A stretch of DNA of 64,000 bases, taken from the NCBI RefSeq assembly GCF_002135205.1, contig NZ_NEFZ01000002.1, positions 372,001 to 436,000 on the forward strand, written 5' to 3'. Each line of letters starts with the position of its first letter. Position 1 is the stretch's first letter. Under the pieces are notes generated by a model. It made no database searches, was not told where the DNA came from, and saw nothing but the letters and a program-made list of their open reading frames with translations. Positions 16,858-25,499 of this stretch are shown here, piece after piece. This DNA comes from Acinetobacter sp. ANC 4204 (GTDB taxonomy: Bacteria > Pseudomonadota > Gammaproteobacteria > Pseudomonadales > Moraxellaceae). The position numbers were made by a program, and so were the translations under genes.

Positions 16858-18213
16858 TTGAATAAAGAGTCGTCTCAACTTCAGCGTGGCTTAAAGAACC
16901 GTCATATTCAATTGATTGCCATGGGTGGTGCAATTGGTACTGGCTTATTTTTAGGTTCCGCACAGGTCATCCAATCTGCTGGTCCATCCATTATTCTGGG
17001 CTATGCTATTGGTGGCTTGATTGCATTTTTAATTATGCGTCAACTTGGGGAAATGATTGTACATGAGCCAGTCGCTGGTTCATTCAGTCATTTTGCAAAC
17101 AAATACTGGGGCAAATTTCCGGGCTTTTTGGCAGGTTGGAACTATTGGATTTTATATATCCTTGTTGCCATGACCGAACTCACAGCAGTTGCCAAATATA
17201 TTAATTACTGGTGGCCCCATATTCCTGCTTGGTCATCTGTACTGTTCTTCTTTATTGTCATTACCTTAATTAACTTAGGCAATGTTAAATTCTATGGTGA
17301 ATCTGAGTTCTGGTTAGCCATCATTAAAGTTGCAGCTGTTATCTCCATGATTGTTTTCGGTTTATATTTATTATTTACCGCAGATGCAGGTTCTACCGCT
17401 TCATTTAGCAACCTATGGAGTCATGGCGGATTCTTCCCGAATGGCTTTGATGGCTTGTTCTATATGTTAGCCTTCCTCATGTTCGCTTTTGGTGGTATTG
17501 AGCTGATTGGTATGGCTGCGGCTGAAGCAAAAGATCCGGAAAAGACGATTCCTAAAGCCATTAATCAGGTTGTGTTCCGTATCCTGATTTTCTATGTAGG
17601 TTCATTGACTATTCTGTTGTCTTTAGTGCCTTGGAATCAACTAGATTTGGGCGGTTTAGATAAAAGTCCATTTGTGATGATCTTTAGTCAATTAGGCATA
17701 GGTTGGGCAGCTCATTTACTGAACTTCATTATTTTAACTGCTGCACTGTCTGTGTATAACAGTGGTATGTATGCCAATAGCCGTATGTTGTTTGGTTTGG
17801 CTGAACAAGGCAATGCACCTAAAGTTTTCCTAAAAGTGAATAAACAAGGCGTGCCTATTCCTGCGGTGTTGTTCTCTGCTGTCCTAATTTTTGGTTGCGT
17901 GTTGTTGAACTATTTTGTTCCAGAAGATGCTTTAGGTCACTTAATGTATGTCGTCGTCGGTGCTTTGGTTCTCAACTGGGCCATGATTAGCTTGACGCAC
18001 TTAAAGTTCATGCAAGCAATGAAGCAAAAAGGCTTAAAGACCAGCTTCCCTGCACTTTGGGCACCTGTAAGTAACTATGTTGTATTGGCATTTATTTTGA
18101 CTGTGCTCTACATCATGTGGACTCAAGGTTTCAAAGAATCTGTCTATATGATTCCGATCTGGATTATCGCCATGTTGGTACTGTTTAAGTCTTTAAACAA
18201 AAATAAAGCTTAA
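16858..18213 (+). CDS. aroP: Aromatic amino acid permease (AroP/PheP type)
   Basis: Twelve-helix APC-superfamily importer of 451 residues. It reads along almost its whole length like AroP: GLKNRHIQLIAMGGAIGTGL, PVAGSFSHFANKYWG, the GWNYWILYILVAMTELTAV helix, the FGGIELIGMAAAEA substrate helix, and SVYNSGMYANSRMLFGLAEQG. It should import phenylalanine, tyrosine and tryptophan. An in-frame TGA sits just upstream at 16849, so TTG at 16858 is the only start that keeps the conserved N-terminus. It is monocistronic with a clear terminator. Confidence 0.87.
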   Translation: MNKESSQLQRGLKNRHIQLIAMGGAIGTGLFLGSAQVIQSAGPSIILGYAIGGLIAFLIMRQLGEMIVHEPVAGSFSHFANKYWGKFPGFLAGWNYWILYILVAMTELTAVAKYINYWWPHIPAWSSVLFFFIVITLINLGNVKFYGESEFWLAIIKVAAVISMIVFGLYLLFTADAGSTASFSNLWSHGGFFPNGFDGLFYMLAFLMFAFGGIELIGMAAAEAKDPEKTIPKAINQVVFRILIFYVGSLTILLSLVPWNQLDLGGLDKSPFVMIFSQLGIGWAAHLLNFIILTAALSVYNSGMYANSRMLFGLAEQGNAPKVFLKVNKQGVPIPAVLFSAVLIFGCVLLNYFVPEDALGHLMYVVVGALVLNWAMISLTHLKFMQAMKQKGLKTSFPALWAPVSNYVVLAFILTVLYIMWTQGFKESVYMIPIWIIAMLVLFKSLNKNKA

Positions 18214-18234
18214 AATCTATACTTGAGCCACTTT

Positions 18235-18272
18235 AAAATAGTTATTGTTTCGGCAATAACTATTTTTTTTGA
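18235..18272 (+). terminator. Terminator of aroP
   Basis: A 13-bp perfect stem (AAAATAGTTATTG and its complement) with a TTTCGG loop, ending in a run of T. Confidence 0.9.
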
Positions 18273-18301
18273 ATAAAATCAGCTACATTAACCCCACCTT
18301 T

Positions 18302-18377
18302 GCGCCCTTAGCTTAACTGGATAGAGCAGTTGCCTCCTAAGCGACCGACGTGGGTTCGAGTCCCGCAGGGCGCACCA
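18302..18377 (+). tRNA. tRNA-Arg (anticodon CCU)
   Basis: A 76-nt cloverleaf. The acceptor stem GCGCCCT pairs with AGGGCGC, the anticodon loop CTCCTAA carries CCT, the T-arm contains GGTTCGAGTCC, and the 3' CCA is encoded. The tRNA stands alone and is followed by a possible integrase scar. Confidence 0.95.
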
Positions 18378-18489
18378 TTTTATGGTTTATTTTGATCTTC
18401 AACACTCCAGATCAATATTAAAAATATATAAAATTCAAATATTTAGTAAAAATTAAATCTAACTCAATCTATAGAGCACCAACTTAATA

Positions 18490-18597
18490 CATGTTTTTTG
18501 CGGTATTTTTTACGGTAGAATGTATTACCGCAAAAATTCTTACCGTAAAAATGCCAAAAATCGTTATATCGCTGGCTAGACTGCTCCCGGTATCCTA
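18490..18597 (+). pseudogene. Possible remnant of a tRNA-targeting integrase and its promoter
   Basis: Downstream of the tRNA the motifs GCGGTA, ACGGTA, TTACCGC and TTACCGT occur within 60 bases, and the ATG at 18550 begins MPKIVIS before a stop at 18595-18597. P4-type integrases often start MPKIV-x-L and are found just downstream of tRNA genes. Only the first few codons would remain. This is inference from a short match, and chance is possible. Confidence 0.35.
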
Positions 18598-18637
18598 GAA
18601 TTTTGGTGGCAGTCAAAATAGTAAAATTCCACATTGT

Positions 18638-19591
18638 TCAGACGGTATAATCATGCAAAGCCTCTAAAGGCAAATGTAAAGTCTCATCTTTGGCAAATGC
18701 TTCAAGTAAATAATCCAAGGTTGCCCGAACCCGCGGCGCAAGCAACGCGCGGTGTGGATACTGCATGACCATTTCAAAATTCCCTGGGTAATGGTACTGA
18801 TGAAGTACCAATTTTAATTTGCCAGAAAGCAAATGATGCCATACCAAATGGATACCAACTTGAGCAATACCAACGCCGTCACAAGCAGCTTGGACCACAG
18901 CTTCAGGCGCTGAAAGTGTTAATACGGCAGTCGTTGTTGGATCAAATGTGGTCACAGAACCATACATTTTAAAGTTCCAAAGTGAGACTCGACCAGATAG
19001 AAAACGACGTGCAATCAATCTGTGCTGTTGAAGCTCTTGTGGCATCTGAGGAATCCCTTGTCGTTCCAGATATTCTGGTGAAGCAACCAATGCAACATTT
19101 AATTTACATATAGGGCGAGATACCAAGGCAGAATCTTGGATATTTCCACCTCTAATGGCTAAATCATAACCACTCTGTACAAAATCAACCACCCGATCAT
19201 CGAAATCAACTTCAACCAATAAGGCTGGGTAACGAGCAAGTAGCTTCGGTAAGACGGGTAATAAGTATTCTTGTCCAAATGAAGAAACGGTTGAAATTCG
19301 CACACGTCCACTGGGGCCAAATTGCTTTGCTGTCACCGTATCAACTGCTGTATCAAGTGCTTCCAAAGCGATACGAGCTTGTTGAAGAAATACATCACCT
19401 TCATCCGTCAATCGAAGTGTCCGTGTGGTTCGATTCATCAAACGTACGCCCAGTGCTTTTTCCAGACTGGCGACATTTTTACTGACAGCGGCCGAAGAAA
19501 TACCGAGTGTACGCCCTGCTGCAGCAAAACTCCCCGCATCTGCCGCATGGACAAAAGAAAGAATTGCGCGAACACGTTGAGATGGATCCAT
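18638..19591 (-). CDS. LysR family transcriptional regulator
   Basis: DNA-binding regulator of 317 residues. The N-terminal winged HTH (about 10-65) has SFAAAGRTLGISSAAVSKNVASLE as its HTH core, followed by RLMNRTTRTLRLTDEG. The C-terminal effector-binding domain (about 95-300) belongs to the CrgA-like branch. It is divergent from the YciI-like/DJ-1/SDR genes starting at 19821 and likely controls them. The effector is unknown. The C-terminal end is slightly longer than usual. Confidence 0.88.
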   Translation of the reverse strand: MDPSQRVRAILSFVHAADAGSFAAAGRTLGISSAAVSKNVASLEKALGVRLMNRTTRTLRLTDEGDVFLQQARIALEALDTAVDTVTAKQFGPSGRVRISTVSSFGQEYLLPVLPKLLARYPALLVEVDFDDRVVDFVQSGYDLAIRGGNIQDSALVSRPICKLNVALVASPEYLERQGIPQMPQELQQHRLIARRFLSGRVSLWNFKMYGSVTTFDPTTTAVLTLSAPEAVVQAACDGVGIAQVGIHLVWHHLLSGKLKLVLHQYHYPGNFEMVMQYPHRALLAPRVRATLDYLLEAFAKDETLHLPLEALHDYTV

Positions 19592-19820
19592 ATGCTATCC
19601 AAAAAGTTTGAGTTTTAACCAATTATCAACTTGAAGTTATGGATGGATCAACCAAGGCCCTACTTCTAGTTTGTTATTTAATCAAACAGAATAGTGGATA
19701 TCGAGTATCAAACTGTAAAACCTGAAATCAAACGATAGAAGAAATTCCATCATATTCATTGGCTCTCGATCACAATCTATTTGATTTATTTTACGTTCTC
19801 ATCTAGCTAGGAAATTCATC

Positions 19821-20120
19821 ATGAAATTTATTTGCCTTGATATCCCACAACCGAATGCAACCATTGAACAATATCAACCTCATATGCGTAATGAAGCACT
19901 GCACGGTTGGGAACTCTACAAAAGTGGTGTCATTCGAGATATTTACTTCCGTCAGGATCGTCCGGGTGTTGTCATCATCGCTGAAGCGGATTCTGTAGAC
20001 GCCGCAAAAAAAGCCTTAAACGAATTCCCATTAGCAAAAGCAGGACTCATTGGCTGGGATGTCATTCCACTTGGTCCATTTACAAATTGGGAAATGCTAT
20101 TTGCAGCTCAAAACACCTAA
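19821..20120 (+). CDS. Small protein, likely dimeric alpha/beta-barrel (YciI/muconolactone-isomerase-like) fold
   Basis: Cytosolic protein of 99 residues with no signal peptide. It reads as two beta-alpha-beta halves (MKFICLDI; GVVIIAEADSVDAAKKALNEFPLAKAG; WDVIPLG), the pattern of ferredoxin-like dimeric barrels. I recognise the general fold class but not a defined function. An AGGA site lies 8 bases before the ATG. It is the first gene after the divergent LysR and is 45 bases before the DJ-1-like gene, so probably co-transcribed. Confidence 0.7.
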   Translation: MKFICLDIPQPNATIEQYQPHMRNEALHGWELYKSGVIRDIYFRQDRPGVVIIAEADSVDAAKKALNEFPLAKAGLIGWDVIPLGPFTNWEMLFAAQNT

Positions 20121-20165
20121 TTTTAAAAGAAATGATTGATATCGTTTTTATCAAAGGAATCACAA

Positions 20166-20861
20166 ATGAGTAAGCAAGCTTCAGAAATTAAACCTGTTTT
20201 ATTTGTTGTTACAAGTACTGCCGTCAAAGGTGCAACTGGTTTAGCAACAGGTTATAACTTGGGTGAAGTTGTTCACCCACTTGAAAAATTACAGGATGCG
20301 GGTATTCAGGTAGATTTTGCATCTATTCAAGGTGGTGATGCGCCAATGGATGGATTACAAGATTTAAATGATGCTGTCATCGCACACTATTGGACAGATA
20401 CTGATTTTCGCTATGCCATTGCCCATACTGCCCGTTTGGCAGATGTCGATACCTCGCTTTATTCCGCAATTTTCTTCGCAGGCGGTCACGGCACCATGTG
20501 GGATTTTCCTGAAAATACTGCTGTACAACAAGCCATCCGTGATATTGATGAAGCAGGTGGTATCGTTTCTGCAGTGTGTCATGGTCCAGCAGCTTTAGTA
20601 AACGCGCGTCGTTCCGATGGTAGTTTACTCATCGAAGCTAAGCGCGTCGCAGCATTTACTGATGCAGAAGAGGAAGAAGTTCAATCAACACATGTTGTGC
20701 CATTTTTACTTGCATCTACCCTCAATGCACGTGGCGCAGAGCACATAGACACACCAAATTGGTCAAATAACGTCATTGTGGATGGTCGCTTGATTACAGG
20801 TCAAAATCCCCAATCCGCAGCTAGTTTAGGTGAAGCATTACGAGATGCTTTATTGGCTTAA
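20166..20861 (+). CDS. DJ-1/PfpI family protein (Hsp31-like)
   Basis: Cytosolic protein of 231 residues of the class I glutamine-amidotransferase-like fold. The nucleophile elbow is SAVCHGPAAL with Cys138 and His139, and the oxyanion/glutamate region is FFAGGHGTMWDFPE. Hsp31/HchA relatives act as glutathione-independent glyoxalases or on glycated amines. AAGGA precedes the ATG at 20166 by 7-8 bases, so the longer frame from 20136 is unlikely. Its neighbours (SDR, nitroreductase) support a role in reactive-carbonyl or electrophile handling. Confidence 0.85.
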   Translation: MSKQASEIKPVLFVVTSTAVKGATGLATGYNLGEVVHPLEKLQDAGIQVDFASIQGGDAPMDGLQDLNDAVIAHYWTDTDFRYAIAHTARLADVDTSLYSAIFFAGGHGTMWDFPENTAVQQAIRDIDEAGGIVSAVCHGPAALVNARRSDGSLLIEAKRVAAFTDAEEEEVQSTHVVPFLLASTLNARGAEHIDTPNWSNNVIVDGRLITGQNPQSAASLGEALRDALLA

Positions 20862-21020
20862 ACCCTTCTAGGTATGAAATGCAATAAAAGATGAAAGTCA
20901 TTTTATTCAAGAATATGTAAATTACTCGGATATTACTTTAGCAATATGTATGTCTGTAAATAGTGAGTTTACTGATTTAGTTGTTTGAAAATTGTCGTAA
21001 AACATTGAAAGGTCATCATC

Positions 21021-21764
21021 ATGAATACATCAAATATTGAAAATAAAGTTGTTGTTATTACAGGCGCATCTAGCGGTTTGGGTGAAGCCACTGCGAGACT
21101 ATTGGCAAACAATGGTGCAAAACTGGTATTGGGCGCACGTCGTATTGATCGGTTACGTGCATTAGCCGCTGATTTAGGTCTGAATGAAAATGCTGTTGTT
21201 ACAACCGATGTCACGCAGGTAGAACAAGTCAAGGCATTGGTGGATCATGCTGTAAAACTTCATGGTCGTGTCGATGTTCTGATTAACAATGCTGGTCTTA
21301 TGCCGAGTTCCCTTTTAGAAAAACAGCAAATTGAAGATTGGGGTCAAATGATTGATGTGAATATTAAAGGTGTTTTGTATGGTATCGCTGCAGCATTACC
21401 TCACATGTCGGCTCAGAAAAGTGGACACATCATTAATGTAGCCTCAGTCGCTGGACATAAAGTTAGTGCAGGTGGCGTAGTCTATTCTGCGACTAAGCAT
21501 GCTGTACGTGTCATTTCAGAAGGTTTGCGACAGGAAGTTAAACCGCACAATATTCGTACGACGATCATATCACCTGGTGCTGTAGATACTGAATTAACAC
21601 AGTCTGTGACTGACCCAGATATGGCAAATGGTATGAAAGCATTTTATGAACACAATGCGATTTCTGCTGATGCATTCGCACGCACAGTACTCTTCGCGAT
21701 TAATCAGCCTGAAGATGTTGATATTAATGAAATATTGTTCCGTCCAACACGACAAGAGTATTGA
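21021..21764 (+). CDS. Short-chain dehydrogenase/reductase
   Basis: Classical SDR of 247 residues. The cofactor motif is TGASSGLG (14-21), NNAG is at about 89-92, and the catalytic set is Ser142, Tyr155 and Lys159 (YSATK). GARR after strand beta-2 suggests NADPH preference. It resembles the YdfG/serine-dehydrogenase-like group of SDRs of broad substrate range. It has its own ribosome-binding site (AAAGG) and a 159-base gap from the DJ-1 gene, so it may have its own promoter. Confidence 0.88.
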   Translation: MNTSNIENKVVVITGASSGLGEATARLLANNGAKLVLGARRIDRLRALAADLGLNENAVVTTDVTQVEQVKALVDHAVKLHGRVDVLINNAGLMPSSLLEKQQIEDWGQMIDVNIKGVLYGIAAALPHMSAQKSGHIINVASVAGHKVSAGGVVYSATKHAVRVISEGLRQEVKPHNIRTTIISPGAVDTELTQSVTDPDMANGMKAFYEHNAISADAFARTVLFAINQPEDVDINEILFRPTRQEY

Positions 21765-21871
21765 TCTAACATTCTTGGCTGTGTAAATTTTTATCAAAAA
21801 TTCAGCTTAACTTATTGTTATTATAGTATTTAATCAACCAAGAAGCACAATGCAATCTGATGGAGATAATC

Positions 21872-22756
21872 ATGGTTAAAAGCTTCCATATGCAACGATG
21901 CTTCTTGACTGTTGATCATTTTTGTTCAAGCCAAATGAAAAAGATATTGTTTTACTTTATTTGGCTTTTTTGTGTATTGAGTCTAACGATTATTTTTATG
22001 ACTAGCATTTGTTTTGCTGAATCAATTTCCCAACCGCTCAGAGAAAAGAGCATGTCAAAAGGACAATCATCAAATTCAATTTTATTCAATAATCAGGAAA
22101 TTATTCCATATATAAGATTGGCCATTTTGAATGTTCAACCTTCACAAATCGAGAATTTTAAAAGTATTGCCATGAACAATGTGCAAAGTACACTCAATCA
22201 AGAAGACGATGTAATGGGGTTTTATTCATTTATTCAAAAAGAAGATCCTAAGCAAATTTTTGTGTTTGAAATCTACAAAGATGAAGCGGCCTATCAAGCC
22301 CATTTATTGAGCCCACACTACAAACAATTTGTGATGAATGTTAGCTCAATGATAGAAAATAGGGTCTTATATGAAACTGTACCTGTAAAATTAGCAAGGA
22401 AACCGACTTCATTGCCAGCTCATTTTTATATACGCATCGCTGAGCTGAATCTAAAACCCAAAGACTTAAATGCTTATAAAATGGCTGTGATAGAAGAAAT
22501 CGAGGCGTCTATTGAAAAAGAGCCAGGTGTGTTTGCTATTTATTCAGTTGCGCTCAAAGATGATCCAAATCAACTTCACTTTTTAGAGTTTTATGCCGAT
22601 GAGCAGGCATATCAACAACATCGTGAGTCACCACACTTCCAAAAATATCTAACGCTTACAAAACCGATGATTAAATCGCTAAAATCATTTGAAGTGGAAT
22701 CTATAGCATTGGGTGAAAAGACAATTCACTCATCTGCTATTGAGACCACAAAATAA
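21872..22756 (+). CDS. Exported protein with two tandem ABM-like (dimeric barrel) domains
   Basis: Protein of 294 residues. A hydrophobic segment (about residues 22-47, ending SICFAES) looks like a signal peptide with a long N-terminal region. Two related halves follow: YIRLAILNVQPSQIENFKS...FEIYKDEAAYQAHLLSPHYKQF and YIRIAELNLKPKDLNAYKM...LEFYADEQAYQQHRESPHFQKY. Both carry the antibiotic-biosynthesis-monooxygenase pattern, including the Y-x-x-H-x-x-SPH signature. GGAG lies 6 bases before ATG 21872; starting at 21935 would give a more ordinary signal peptide. Periplasmic ABM proteins are uncommon. The catalytic role is unknown. Confidence 0.72.
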   Translation: MVKSFHMQRCFLTVDHFCSSQMKKILFYFIWLFCVLSLTIIFMTSICFAESISQPLREKSMSKGQSSNSILFNNQEIIPYIRLAILNVQPSQIENFKSIAMNNVQSTLNQEDDVMGFYSFIQKEDPKQIFVFEIYKDEAAYQAHLLSPHYKQFVMNVSSMIENRVLYETVPVKLARKPTSLPAHFYIRIAELNLKPKDLNAYKMAVIEEIEASIEKEPGVFAIYSVALKDDPNQLHFLEFYADEQAYQQHRESPHFQKYLTLTKPMIKSLKSFEVESIALGEKTIHSSAIETTK

Positions 22757-22976
22757 GTTGAATGCCCTGTATGTTTCGCTCTGTGTTTTTCAAAGTATTA
22801 TGGATAATACTCTCAAATCAATTATACATATTCATGCATAGTATTATCGTTTTTATACCCTTGTTGTCCTCATAATTTCCTTCTACTCTTTCTCCAACCC
22901 AGAACTATTCAAGAGTGCATAAAACAGATTATGCACAGTATGGAATAGTTTTTATCTAATTGAGAGAGATAAGAAG

Positions 22977-23447
22977 ATGTCTAATTCTAATGTCGAACGT
23001 AACAAAGCTGCATTTCGTTTATTGATCGAAGATGCCATGCCGAATGGTCGTTTTGATGTGATCCGCGAGCTCGTATCAAAAACAGCTGTCACTGAACGTG
23101 CGGGTTTTGCCAACCTGTATAACACACTAGGTGATGCTATCCCTGAACGAGGAAACTTCCTTGAATGGCTTGAAAATGGTTGGAAACCACTTTCTGAAGC
23201 ACTTGGTGGGCAAAAAGTAACGATGCACGAAGTTGTCGGTGACGGTAATACCGTGATGATGAAATGGTATTACGAAGTTCAACATAAAGGCACTTTCGTT
23301 GGTGCTCCTGCAACACATCAAACCATTTCATGGGAAGAAGTGGGTGTTGCACATTTTAATAATGATGGAAAAATCGAAAGGATGTGGTTTATGTGTGAAG
23401 AGCTCAAACTTGCAACTCAAATTGGATATACGCTGAAGTTGAAATAA
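22977..23447 (+). CDS. SnoaL-like / ester-cyclase NTF2-fold protein
   Basis: Cytosolic protein of 156 residues with the NTF2-like cone fold. An N-terminal helix (VERNKAAFRLLIEDAMPNGRF) is followed by VHEVVGDGNTVMMKWYYE-type strands and the HFNNDGKIERMWF C-terminal strand typical of SnoaL-like polyketide cyclases and ester cyclases. Small-molecule binding is likely; the reaction is unknown. It lies in the same-strand run with the SDR and nitroreductase genes but has its own 220-base upstream region. Confidence 0.78.
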   Translation: MSNSNVERNKAAFRLLIEDAMPNGRFDVIRELVSKTAVTERAGFANLYNTLGDAIPERGNFLEWLENGWKPLSEALGGQKVTMHEVVGDGNTVMMKWYYEVQHKGTFVGAPATHQTISWEEVGVAHFNNDGKIERMWFMCEELKLATQIGYTLKLK

Positions 23448-23534
23448 ACCTAATGCGTTTTTAGTAAAGTCATTCCCTGTATCGTTTTACGGCAGGGAAT
23501 TTTTCAACTGTAAAATTTAATGAAAAGAGCAAAT

Positions 23535-24275
23535 ATGAACGAGACCATTGAACTCCTACTGACGCATAAAAGCGATCGTAGCTACCTCGATAAAGACATT
23601 TCTGAAACCGTGCTCGATCATGTAATCAATGCAGCTTGGCGTGCACCCACATCCGTTCATTCGCAACAGGTCTCTGTGATTGTAACCCGTGATAAAGCAA
23701 CCAAAGCAAAAATTGCTGAACTGTCTGGTGGTCAGCCTTGGATTGCTCGTGCACCAGTTTTTCTGACTTTCGTATTGGATTTATATAAAACCCGTAAAGG
23801 ACTGGAAGCCATCGGTGATCATCAACTGGCGCATACCAGTATTGAAGGTATCATTGCAGGTAGTCAAGACGTGGGGATTGCTTTGGCATCGTCAATGCTA
23901 GCCGCACGTGCTCAAGGTTTAGGGGTAGTCCCAATTGGAGGGATCAGAAAAAATCCGCAACAAATCATTGAGCTATTAGAACTTCCAGAAATGACCTTTC
24001 CCATCAATGGACTAACACTCGGTTATGTAGATACACCAGCCTATCTCAAGCCACGTATGCCTATTGATTCATTCCGCCATGAAGAAAAATATCATCGTGA
24101 TAATCTAATGTTCAATATTGACAGTCATAATCAAGCACTCATTGCACACTGGGAAACGATTGGTCGTAATGATGGTGACATTTGGAGTAAAACTGTAGCG
24201 GATTATTATAATCGGATCTACTATCCAGACATTCTACCGAGTCTGTTAAAACAGCAGTTTCAACTCAACAAATAA
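23535..24275 (+). CDS. Nitroreductase family FMN oxidoreductase (NfsA-like)
   Basis: Flavoprotein of 246 residues. It shows SDRSYLDKDIS (phosphate-binding arginine region), WRAPTSVHSQQVSVIV, a dimer-core helix (HTSIEGIIAGSQDVGIALASSMLAARAQGLG), GGIRKNP, and LTLGYVDTPAYLKPRMP. It follows the NfsA/FRP architecture with NADPH preference and should reduce nitroaromatics, quinones or flavin. ATG 23535 has an AGAG site; the frame opens at 23520. It ends the oxidative/electrophile gene run that started at 19821. Confidence 0.87.
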   Translation: MNETIELLLTHKSDRSYLDKDISETVLDHVINAAWRAPTSVHSQQVSVIVTRDKATKAKIAELSGGQPWIARAPVFLTFVLDLYKTRKGLEAIGDHQLAHTSIEGIIAGSQDVGIALASSMLAARAQGLGVVPIGGIRKNPQQIIELLELPEMTFPINGLTLGYVDTPAYLKPRMPIDSFRHEEKYHRDNLMFNIDSHNQALIAHWETIGRNDGDIWSKTVADYYNRIYYPDILPSLLKQQFQLNK

Positions 24276-24329
24276 TTTAACTGTTATTTGGTTTCAGTGC
24301 TTTCTGCTAAGCAAACCGTAAAATCTATT

Positions 24330-24348
24330 AAAAAGCGGGCGCTTTTTT
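24330..24348 (+). terminator. Terminator after the nitroreductase gene
   Basis: Short stem AAAAAGC / GCTTTTT with GGGC loop followed by T; it may also serve the convergent arginase-like gene. Confidence 0.65.
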
Positions 24349-24432
24349 ATGCCTGCTCAAAGCGCCTACTCTATTGATGATGAGCATAACCACATACGGT
24401 AAGTGGTCTTAACTCACAACACAGATGAATCT

Positions 24433-25311
24433 TTACACTTCTCTTGTACCTAACAATGGCAATTGAGTCAGCATCTTTTTCAGATTAATCGCATCCCAAG
24501 GCAAATGTTCTGCTATTCCAAGTCCGACAATATCCGCACAAGCATCGGCTTCGTTAATCACCCAAAGTACATCCTCCATATTTAATTTGCCTTTCGCGAC
24601 ACCATCCCATGAAGGAGCATCTTCATCTGTACGAGCAAACATCACTGCACGAAATTTATGGTAGTCCAGTACATCCATATCAAAGTGAATAGCAAGATGC
24701 GTGATATTCTCTCGCTTAATCCACGCTTGAATCGGTGATGCTTTGGCTTGAACTTCTTCTGGGGAGCTTGTTTGTATCTGATGTGAAGCCAAGAATTCAA
24801 CTTCATATTCATTCGCACTATGTATCCCAGCAATAAATACTTTTGATGGTGGCACAGGTCGGCTGACACGACTGGTCAGTTCTGGATCACCATTACCCAT
24901 GAGTGCACCGAGAACATGAGCATGAGCATTTTCATACTGCGCAGGTGTCATGACGTCAGGATGTGTATCAATCCACAAAATTCCAAACCCTTCACCCCAA
25001 CGTTCACTCAGCCAAGCAAATGGCTCAAAGTCCACTAAGCAGTCACCACCAAGTACGGTCATACGATCAGGGGCATGTTCATGGATAATTTTTGCGGCTT
25101 TATCCAGTTCTTCCATGAGCTTATGACGACCACGAATACCATTTTCAATTTCAAAGACTTGTTCTGTGTTTGCGACTGGAACAGTCACAATTGGCTCATC
25201 TGCTTTCGGGGCAAGCCAAGCCAGCATTTCTGCACCTAGTTTATAGGCAGGCTGATTTCCACCCAGCCATAAAGGAAAAATGAGTCTTAAATTGCTGTGT
25301 TGTTTCATCAT
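24433..25311 (-). CDS. Arginase/agmatinase-fold protein
   Basis: Cytosolic ureohydrolase-fold protein of 292 residues. The usual manganese motifs are recognisable but altered: GGDC at 88-91 (normally GGDH, so the first metal histidine is cysteine), IDTHPD at 114-119 (normally DAHAD; ligand Asp115, His117 and Asp119 kept), and FDMDVLD at 210-216 (Asp211 and Asp213 kept). Five of six ligands are therefore conserved. It may be an active enzyme with a changed centre or a non-arginase member; substrate unknown. A strong AAGGAG site precedes the start. Divergent from a LysR gene with a perfect palindrome between them. Confidence 0.78.
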   Translation of the reverse strand: MMKQHSNLRLIFPLWLGGNQPAYKLGAEMLAWLAPKADEPIVTVPVANTEQVFEIENGIRGRHKLMEELDKAAKIIHEHAPDRMTVLGGDCLVDFEPFAWLSERWGEGFGILWIDTHPDVMTPAQYENAHAHVLGALMGNGDPELTSRVSRPVPPSKVFIAGIHSANEYEVEFLASHQIQTSSPEEVQAKASPIQAWIKRENITHLAIHFDMDVLDYHKFRAVMFARTDEDAPSWDGVAKGKLNMEDVLWVINEADACADIVGLGIAEHLPWDAINLKKMLTQLPLLGTREV

Positions 25312-25448
25312 TATGACTCCTTAGCCTCGTTGAGCATTCATTTCATATCTCATCTGTTTGAGCATTTTATTTCACCTTTAGAAGGCTGCTGTGTGCTTAC
25401 AGGATAACGACTTGATTAGGAAGAAAAAGAGCATAATAATGTTCACTC

Positions 25449-25466
25449 TATCCATGTACATGGATA
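25449..25466. promoter_or_regulatory. Perfect 18-bp palindrome in the LysR / arginase-like promoter
   Basis: TATCCATGTACATGGATA is fully self-complementary and lies between two divergent genes, 33 bases before the LysR start. LysR proteins bind dyad sites containing T-N11-A. It is a likely operator, by position and symmetry. Confidence 0.55.
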
Positions 25467-25499
25467 ATGATATTTAGTCTTGTACAATCAGGTGGTTAT

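Noticed and set aside
18378..24432. Prophage or full integrative element next to the tRNA
   Set aside because: No phage structural, relaxase, transposase or intact integrase genes are present; only a possible scar is supported.
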